A program made the translations under genes and the position numbers. The notes beneath the pieces were generated by a model. That model was not told the origin of the DNA. It ran no database searches and worked only from the letters and a program-made list of their open reading frames with translations. 64,000 nucleotides of DNA from Pseudofrankia saprophytica. GTDB taxonomy: Bacteria; Actinomycetota; Actinomycetes; Frankiales; Frankiaceae. The stretch is taken from the NCBI RefSeq assembly GCF_000235425.2, contig NZ_KI912266.1:4969786-5033785 (forward strand). The letters run 5' to 3'. Of this stretch, positions 59,058 to 64,000 are shown piece after piece (the stretch's first letter is position 1; every line of letters begins with the position of its first letter).

Positions 59058-60188
59058 ATGCGGACACGCGCGGCCGTGCTGTGGCCCGGCCAGTCGACCT
59101 GGAGCACCGAGGAGATCACCCTCGATCCGCCCGCGTCCGGCGAGGTCCTGGTCCGGCTGGTGGCCACCGGCCTGTGCCACAGCGATCATCACCTGCTCGC
59201 CGGCGGATACCCCGGCATGCGGCTGCCCATGGTGGGCGGGCACGAGGGAGCCGGCGTCGTCGAGGCCGTCGGGCCGGGAGTGCGCGGGGTCCGGCCCGGC
59301 GACCACGTCGTGCTCAGCGTTCCCGTCCCGCCCTGCGGCGCGTGCGCGGCCTGCCTCGGCGCGCTCCCCCACCTCTGCGAACGCGGCGCTCTGACGGGCA
59401 CGGGATTCCAGATCTCGGATGGCACCGCCAGGCATCACGCCCGCGGCGGGGACCTGGGCGTCTTCGTCTTCCTGGGCACCTTCGCCGAACACACGGTCGT
59501 CCACGAGACGAGCTGTGTCGTGGTGGACCGCGCGATCCCCCTCGAGATCGCGTGCACCATGGCCTGCGCGGGGACCACCGGGTGGGGAGCGGTCCTGAAC
59601 ACGGCCGAGGTCCGGCCCGGCGACCTGGTCGTGGTCGTCGGCGTCGGCGGGATCGGCGCCAATGCCATCCAGGCCGCCCAGTTCGCCGGCGCCCGCGCGA
59701 TAGTGGCCGTCGATCCCGTCCCGTTCAAGCGCGCCGTCGCGGCGAGACTCGGCGCGGTGGCCGCGGCGCCGAGTCTCGCCGACGCACTGTCCGTCGTCCG
59801 AGACATGACGGAGGGTCGGATGGCGAACCACGTCATCATGGCCGCGGCGGTCGGTGACGGACGGCAGCTCGAATCGGCGCTTGCCCTGGTCGGCAAGCGC
59901 GGGCGGGTCGTCGTGGTGAACGTCCACTCCGCCGACGAGAACGTGGCCACCGTCAGTCTGCGGAACCTGCAGAGCCTGGAGAAGCAGGTCGTCGGATGCC
60001 TCGCCGGCTCCTGGGACGGGCGGCGGGGAATCGGCTTTCTCGCCGATCTCTACCTGCGGGGCCGCTACGACCTCGACCTCGTCGTCACCCGCCACTACGA
60101 CGGTCTCGACGCGTTGCCGCAGGGATATCGAGACCAGGCCGACGGTGCCGTGGTCCGGGGAGTGATCCGACTCTCCGACGGTTCCTGA
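59058..60188 (+). CDS. Zinc alcohol dehydrogenase, NDMA-dependent type
   Basis: 376 residues, class III-like MDR. Catalytic zinc region GLCHSDHHLLAGG and GGHEGAGVVEAVG; structural zinc cysteines CGACAACLGALPHLCERG; NAD motif VVVVGVGGIGANAIQAA. This matches the actinobacterial Rxyl_3153/NDMA-dependent family (TIGR03989) with permanently bound NADH, often tied to mycofactocin electron carriers. No mycofactocin gene is visible in the window. It would make the aldehyde used by the ALDH of the importer operon. Confidence 0.88.
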   Translation: MRTRAAVLWPGQSTWSTEEITLDPPASGEVLVRLVATGLCHSDHHLLAGGYPGMRLPMVGGHEGAGVVEAVGPGVRGVRPGDHVVLSVPVPPCGACAACLGALPHLCERGALTGTGFQISDGTARHHARGGDLGVFVFLGTFAEHTVVHETSCVVVDRAIPLEIACTMACAGTTGWGAVLNTAEVRPGDLVVVVGVGGIGANAIQAAQFAGARAIVAVDPVPFKRAVAARLGAVAAAPSLADALSVVRDMTEGRMANHVIMAAAVGDGRQLESALALVGKRGRVVVVNVHSADENVATVSLRNLQSLEKQVVGCLAGSWDGRRGIGFLADLYLRGRYDLDLVVTRHYDGLDALPQGYRDQADGAVVRGVIRLSDGS

Positions 60189-60258
60189 CCGGGCGCTCCC
60201 AGCGGTGGTTGGAGCCAGCCGGCAGCGTGCTCTCCTGGCGCGGTAGAGAGGTTATGTC

Positions 60259-61398
60259 ATGATGAATGCTCCAAAGCGCGACGGGGAGGGAGCGAACGTG
60301 GCCGTGCGGCACGGCACGCTGGACAATCCGCCGGAGCTGGCGCCGGTCCGGCCGGGCGAGGAGCTGCCGTGGGACCAGCTGGTCGACTACCTGGTGCCCC
60401 GGTTGGCCGAACAGGGGCTCGACGTGCCCGCGGAGCTGTCCGTTCGACAGTTCCCGAACGGCTCGGCGAATCTCACCTACCTGCTGTCGTTCGGCGACGT
60501 CCGGCTGGTGCTGCGCCGGCCGCCCTTCGGCGAGATCGCGCCGGGCGCACACGACATGCGGCGCGAGTACCGCGTGCTGTCCAGGCTGTGGCAGCGGTAT
60601 GACCGAGCGCCCCGCGCCTTTCTGTTCTGCGACGACCACGACGTCGTGGGCAGCGACTTCGTGGTCTCCGAATACCGGTCGGGGGTGGTGATCTGGGGGG
60701 CGCTGCCCGCATCGATGCGCGGGCTACCCGACGCGGCCCGCCGGGTCGGCCTCGCCACCGTCGACGCCCTCGCCGACCTGCACCTTGTCGACCCGGCGGG
60801 CTGCGGCCTGGGCGACCTAGGCCGGCCCGAGGGCTATCTCACCCGCCAGGTCACCGGATGGCGCCACCGCTGGGAACTCGTGGCCGCCCCCGACTCCGAC
60901 GCGGCGATGACCGAGACCGGCGAGCGGCTCGAACGCACGCTCCCGCCCTCGCCGGTGCCGGCGATCCTGCACAACGATTTCAAGATTGACAACTGCCAGT
61001 TCACGCTGGGGGAGCCAGACCGGGTGGCGTCGGTGTTCGACTGGGACATGGCGACCCTCGGCGATCCGCTGGCCGACCTCGCCACGCTGCTGGGGTACTG
61101 GCCCGATCCGTCCGACACCCCGGACGACCACGCGCTGCACGTGCCCGGCCTCGAGGCCCTCGGCCTGCCGACACGCGCCGAGATCATCGAACGATATGCG
61201 GCCCGGACCGGTGCCGACGTGTCACGGATCTCCTGGTACCAGACCTTCGCCAGCTGGCGGACCGCCGTCGTGTGCCAGCAGCTCTACCACCGTTATCTCC
61301 GGGGTGACAGCACCGACGAACGCATGGTCGCCCGCGGCGAGAGCGTTCCGGGGCTCGCCGCCCGCGCTCTTCGCATGGCCCGAGAAGACCTGGCATGA
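60259..61398 (+). CDS. APH/ChoK-family phosphotransferase
   Basis: 379 residues from ATG 60259 (first of two Met codons). Kinase-like motifs: VRQFPNGSANLTYLLSFGDV, RRPPFGEIAPGAHDMRREYRVL, catalytic LHNDFKIDNCQF and VFDWDMATLGDPLADLATLL. This subgroup (ACAD10/Rv3168-like) accompanies acyl-CoA dehydrogenases and alcohol catabolism and may phosphorylate a hydroxyl intermediate. AGAGAGG precedes the start. Same strand as the alcohol dehydrogenase, 70 bases downstream. Confidence 0.85.
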   Translation: MMNAPKRDGEGANVAVRHGTLDNPPELAPVRPGEELPWDQLVDYLVPRLAEQGLDVPAELSVRQFPNGSANLTYLLSFGDVRLVLRRPPFGEIAPGAHDMRREYRVLSRLWQRYDRAPRAFLFCDDHDVVGSDFVVSEYRSGVVIWGALPASMRGLPDAARRVGLATVDALADLHLVDPAGCGLGDLGRPEGYLTRQVTGWRHRWELVAAPDSDAAMTETGERLERTLPPSPVPAILHNDFKIDNCQFTLGEPDRVASVFDWDMATLGDPLADLATLLGYWPDPSDTPDDHALHVPGLEALGLPTRAEIIERYAARTGADVSRISWYQTFASWRTAVVCQQLYHRYLRGDSTDERMVARGESVPGLAARALRMAREDLA

Positions 61399-61497
61399 GC
61401 GGCGAGTCTGCTGGTGCCGCCGAACTGCCCGAACGCCGCGGCGACTTCTCCGAACCGCCACGGCATGATCGATCGCCGGGAACGGCGGTAGGCTCAC

Positions 61498-62331
61498 ATG
61501 ATGCCTGATCGTCGTAACGTCGATGCGTCGCGTAGTCGTGTGGCCAGTCGTGATCTGCCGCTGTCACGAGGATGCATCGCGATCGGCTCGGGCGATGCCC
61601 TGATGCGCCGCCTCAAGACGTCCGAGAAGGTGGCCCGCGACATCGTGCACGACATCATTTCGAATGGTCTGCGGCCCGGAGACGGTCTGCCATCCGAAGC
61701 CGCGATGCTCCGGCAGTACGAGGTGAGCCGCGAATCCCTTCGGGAGGGCCTGCGCCTGCTCGAGGTGCAGGGGCTGATCACCATTCGGCGCGGACCGGGT
61801 GGCGGCCCGGTGGTCGGCACCGTCGATCCGGCCAATCTCGGCCGGATGTCGACGCTGTATTTCCACATGGCGGGCGCGACCTATGACGAGCTCTTCGACG
61901 CGTGGTCGCTGGCCGAATGCATGCTCGCCGAACTCGCCGCCCGTAACCCCGACCGCGAGGCCCGGGTCGCGGCCATGGCTCCGTACCTTGCGCCATCGAG
62001 CGCCGAGGACGTGGCGTCCGAAGACCTGGAGGAGTTCGTAGCGGAACAGGGCCGTTTCCACGGCGTCGTCGCCTCGCTGGTCTCCAACCGCGTGCTCGAA
62101 CTGATCCTGCAGACCATGGGTCTGATCGTCAGCCACCACGTCGCCTCGACCGACGACCCGCGGGTGCTGCACGACCTCATCGCCGAGGGGCATCGCCAGC
62201 TCGCCAAGGAGATCGCGACCGGGCACCCCAGGGCCGCACGCACGCTGATGGAGGAGCACATCGGCGAGATCAGCGCCTACAACCGCGAGCGGCTGGGCTC
62301 GAAGGTCAACGATCTCATCGAGTGGCACTGA
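61498..62331 (+). CDS. GntR-family regulator, FadR (FCD) subtype
   Basis: 277 residues from ATG 61498; ATG 61603 would remove an untypical N-terminus of 35 residues. The wHTH is KVARDIVHDIISNGLRPGDG, LPSEAAMLRQYEVSRESLREGLRLLEVQG; the FCD ligand domain follows with Asp/His metal-ligand candidates (FVAEQGRFHGVVASLVSN, LHDLIAEGHRQLAKEI). It likely senses an acyl or carboxylate intermediate and is my candidate for the protein binding TTCCTCATGAGGAA across the region. Confidence 0.88.
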   Translation: MMPDRRNVDASRSRVASRDLPLSRGCIAIGSGDALMRRLKTSEKVARDIVHDIISNGLRPGDGLPSEAAMLRQYEVSRESLREGLRLLEVQGLITIRRGPGGGPVVGTVDPANLGRMSTLYFHMAGATYDELFDAWSLAECMLAELAARNPDREARVAAMAPYLAPSSAEDVASEDLEEFVAEQGRFHGVVASLVSNRVLELILQTMGLIVSHHVASTDDPRVLHDLIAEGHRQLAKEIATGHPRAARTLMEEHIGEISAYNRERLGSKVNDLIEWH

Positions 62332-62394
62332 CGCAGGGCTGACCCACCGGGAGGAGATCCGACCGGCGGACCCGCCGCCGGTCGGATGACTCGC

Positions 62395-63576
62395 TCAGTC
62401 GAGGTGGTAGATACGCGCGGCGTTGTCGTGAAGGATCTTGCGCAACACATCCCGCGGCAGGTCGGACAGTGCGCCCTCGATGAAGTGGTCGGGCCGCACC
62501 GCCGCGGTCGCGGGGCCGGGCGACATGCTGGTCGGATGCGGGAAGTCCGTCTCGTACAGGATGTTGTCGGCGCCGAGGAGCTCGATCGCCTGCTTGGCGG
62601 TCTCGTTCTCGAACCAGAAGCAGCCGTGGATCTGCCGCTGGAAGTACTCGCTCGGCAGCAGGTCGTACTCCGGGTGCTCGAGCGGCACGCCGCAGTTCTT
62701 CCACTGCCAGTCCAGGGCGGCCAGCGCGTAGGGGATCCAGCCGACGCCGCTCTCGACGGAGACGAAGTTCAGCCGCGGGAAACGGTGGCAGATGCCGGCG
62801 CAGATGAGGGTCGCGATGGTGCTGGCGTTGCCCATGAAGAAGGAGACGCCGACGGAGGCGTAGTTCGCGTGCAGCCCGTTGCTCGGAATGTTCTTCTCGA
62901 TCAGCGACAGGTCACCCGAGGCGATGTGGAAGTTGACCGACTGGCCGACGTCCTGCGCGGTGGCCCAGAGTGGATCCCAGTGCGGGTCGGCGAGCATCGG
63001 CAGCCCGAAGAAGTCGGGCTGCTGCGCCATGATGATGCCCCGGTGGCCGGCCGCGGCCGTCCGCTCGACCTCCCGGCAGGTCGCCTCGATGTCCCAGAAC
63101 GGTAACGCGGTCATCGGCAGCAGGCGGCTCGGGTCCGCGCTCGCCCATTCCGTCTGCCAGTCGTTGTAGGCCTGGATGCAGCGCAGCATCAGCTCCGAGT
63201 TCTTCAGCCCGAGGAACTTCCCCATCCCGAACCCGGCCACGTTCGGGTAGAGCACCTGCGCCCAGATGCCGTACTCGTCCATCCGCTTCAACCGCTCCGG
63301 TGCGCTCCAGAGCGCCGGGTCGACGTCCGCCAGCCGCCGCGGGTGCTTTGGCGGGTACTCGTGCCATCCGGCCATCGCGCCGCCGGCGGTCGCCGACAGG
63401 CGCTCGTCACCGAAGTACCACGCCTCCTCCTGGAGCTCGTCGTCCCAGCGGGCGTGCGGCACCAGATTGCCCCACTTCTTCGTGGAAAGTCGCGAGGTCC
63501 ACAGGTCGGCGGGTTCGATGACATGCGTGTCAGTGTCGATCACCTTGATGTCGTCGATGACAGGCGACACGGCCAT
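62395..63576 (-). CDS. Amidohydrolase-family protein (ACMSD-like), copy 2
   Basis: 393 residues, ATG 63576. Same motif set as copy 1: KVIDTDTHVIEPADLWTSRL, VNFHIASGDLS, ESGVGWIPYALAALDWQW and LYETDFPHPTSMSPGP. It is a single-gene unit with the full palindromic operator 90 bases upstream. By eye about two thirds of residues agree with copy 1, highest at the C-terminus. The two may act on related substrates or form a mixed pair. Confidence 0.87.
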   Translation of the reverse strand: MAVSPVIDDIKVIDTDTHVIEPADLWTSRLSTKKWGNLVPHARWDDELQEEAWYFGDERLSATAGGAMAGWHEYPPKHPRRLADVDPALWSAPERLKRMDEYGIWAQVLYPNVAGFGMGKFLGLKNSELMLRCIQAYNDWQTEWASADPSRLLPMTALPFWDIEATCREVERTAAAGHRGIIMAQQPDFFGLPMLADPHWDPLWATAQDVGQSVNFHIASGDLSLIEKNIPSNGLHANYASVGVSFFMGNASTIATLICAGICHRFPRLNFVSVESGVGWIPYALAALDWQWKNCGVPLEHPEYDLLPSEYFQRQIHGCFWFENETAKQAIELLGADNILYETDFPHPTSMSPGPATAAVRPDHFIEGALSDLPRDVLRKILHDNAARIYHLD

Positions 63577-63665
63577 AGGTCAGCCTCCTGGAGGTCCGGG
63601 AAACAGCGGAAAGCCCCAGGGACGGGCTGTGTGCCAACGCGTCAACCCAGGTACAGTTTTAGGCT

Positions 63666-63680
63666 ATTCCTCATGAGGAA
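63666..63680. promoter_or_regulatory. Proposed regulon operator, site 4 (full palindrome)
   Basis: TTCCTCATGAGGAA (63667-63680) is a perfect 14-bp palindrome preceded by A, so it contains TCATGAGGAA on both strands. It sits upstream of amidohydrolase copy 2 and is the most symmetric example of the motif. Confidence 0.7.
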
Positions 63681-63697
63681 AACGAGCAAGGCGCGCG

Positions 63698-63734
63698 GTC
63701 GCCACCGCCGGTCATCGGTACCGGCGGTGGCGAC
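63698..63734. terminator. Strong hairpin downstream of the SDR gene
   Basis: GTCGCCACCGCCGGT (63698-63712) and ACCGGCGGTGGCGAC (63720-63734) are a perfect 15-bp stem with a 7-base loop. Read on the minus strand it lies 110 bases after the SDR stop and is followed by a TTTT-containing stretch, fitting a terminator for that transcript. Confidence 0.6.
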
Positions 63735-63844
63735 GCCTTCTCGGCCGCGCTACGGTCCACCCACGAACGCACCGCCGGGCTGCCCGGGCGGGTTCCTGGG
63801 TCAGGTGACCCACCGCTCGCTCGGACGGGCTCGGTTCCCGGCCC

Positions 63845-64000
63845 TCAACCCGCGTAGGGCACGACCGCCTGGCCTCCGTCCACGGGGAGCACCGCGCCGG
63901 TGGTGAAGCTCGACCCGGGTCCGGCGAAATACAGCGCCGCACCGACGATCTCGCCTGGCCGGCCGCCCCGGCCCAGCGGGAACCGGGCAGCCATCTCCTC
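63845..64000 (-). CDS. SDR-family oxidoreductase, C-terminal end only
   Basis: The minus-strand frame enters at the window edge and gives 51 residues ending in TGA at 63847-63845. The peptide EEMAARFPLGRGGRPGEIVG, AALYFAGPGSSFTTGAVLPVDGGQ is the typical C-terminus of classical short-chain dehydrogenases (P-GRxxxPxEIxxAxxYLAS, followed by TGxxLxVDGG). The cofactor and catalytic motifs lie outside the window. Confidence 0.85.
   Translation of the reverse strand, partial: EEMAARFPLGRGGRPGEIVGAALYFAGPGSSFTTGAVLPVDGGQAVVPYAG

Noticed and set aside
60257-60267. TCATGATGAAT, one mismatch from the proposed operator, at the APH-type kinase start
   Set aside because: It is formed by the ATG ATG AAT start codons themselves, with no palindromic partner.
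1-64000. CRISPR arrays, rRNA genes, complete tRNA genes, phage integrase genes
   Set aside because: I looked for regularly spaced repeats, rRNA core sequences and integrase signatures and saw none; only tRNA fragments and one transposase scrap are present.

Overview
This is a very GC-rich window with gene structure typical of a filamentous actinomycete. Heavy use of GTG starts, 4-bp ATGA/GTGA overlaps between consecutive genes, LLM-type F420-dependent oxidoreductases, an NDMA-type alcohol dehydrogenase, a DUF1214 protein, SCP-x/lipid-transfer-type thiolases with DUF35 OB-fold partners and many TetR regulators all point to Actinomycetota. Frankiaceae (Frankia/Pseudofrankia-like) is my best inference, but no rRNA gene is present to confirm it.

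Bases 1-16,600 are a stress and efflux region. A glycoside hydrolase tail is followed by a drug-type MFS pump, a membrane protein, a two-component system, and a divergent arsenic locus: ArsR plus a methyltransferase on the minus strand, and ArsI C-As lyase, an aquaglyceroporin, ArsC, a flavoprotein remnant and an MFS pump on the plus strand. Next come two tandem copies of an unrecognised 373-residue protein with one membrane-inserting segment, a SpoIIE-type phosphatase, a MerR regulator with a CC-containing C-terminal domain next to a small MerT-like membrane protein, and a YihY/BrkB protein.

Bases 16,600-34,300 hold regulators paired with targets: FAD monooxygenase/TetR, MFS/TetR, a WD40 Ser/Thr kinase opposite a TetR, LLM oxidoreductase/ArsR, and MFS-MarR. 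Several have clear palindromic operators (27244-27280, 29382-29430, 32005-32021, 23931-23987). A LysR regulator, a metallo-beta-lactamase-fold hydrolase, a GAF-EAL protein, a HAM1-type pyrophosphatase and an SMP-30-like lactonase lie among them.

Bases 34,300-41,950 are a lipid/cyclic-compound catabolic block. It has a five-gene minus-strand operon (NAD epimerase, sulfotransferase, DUF1214, nitroreductase, Baeyer-Villiger-type monooxygenase) and a divergent thioesterase-VOC pair.

Bases 41,920-48,775 look like inserted and decayed DNA. The segment is bounded by a 33/34-bp direct repeat (41888-41921 and 48775-48808). It carries tRNA 3'-half remnants, five or more broken genes, an insertion-sequence scrap, a cold-shock-domain/LtrA gene pair, a lipoprotein and a HigB-like toxin whose 5' end stops at the right boundary.

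Bases 48,700-64,000 are a second catabolic block: DUF35 OB-fold protein, lipid-transfer-type thiolase/aldolase, amidohydrolase, SnoaL-like protein, aldehyde dehydrogenase and a sugar-type (CUT2) ABC importer on the minus strand; LLM oxidoreductase, NDMA-type alcohol dehydrogenase, APH-type kinase and a GntR regulator on the plus strand; then a second amidohydrolase and the end of an SDR gene. A shared sequence, TCATGAGGAAT or its full palindrome TTCCTCATGAGGAA, sits in the control regions of three of these transcription units. I propose it as the operator of a local regulon, probably served by the GntR protein.
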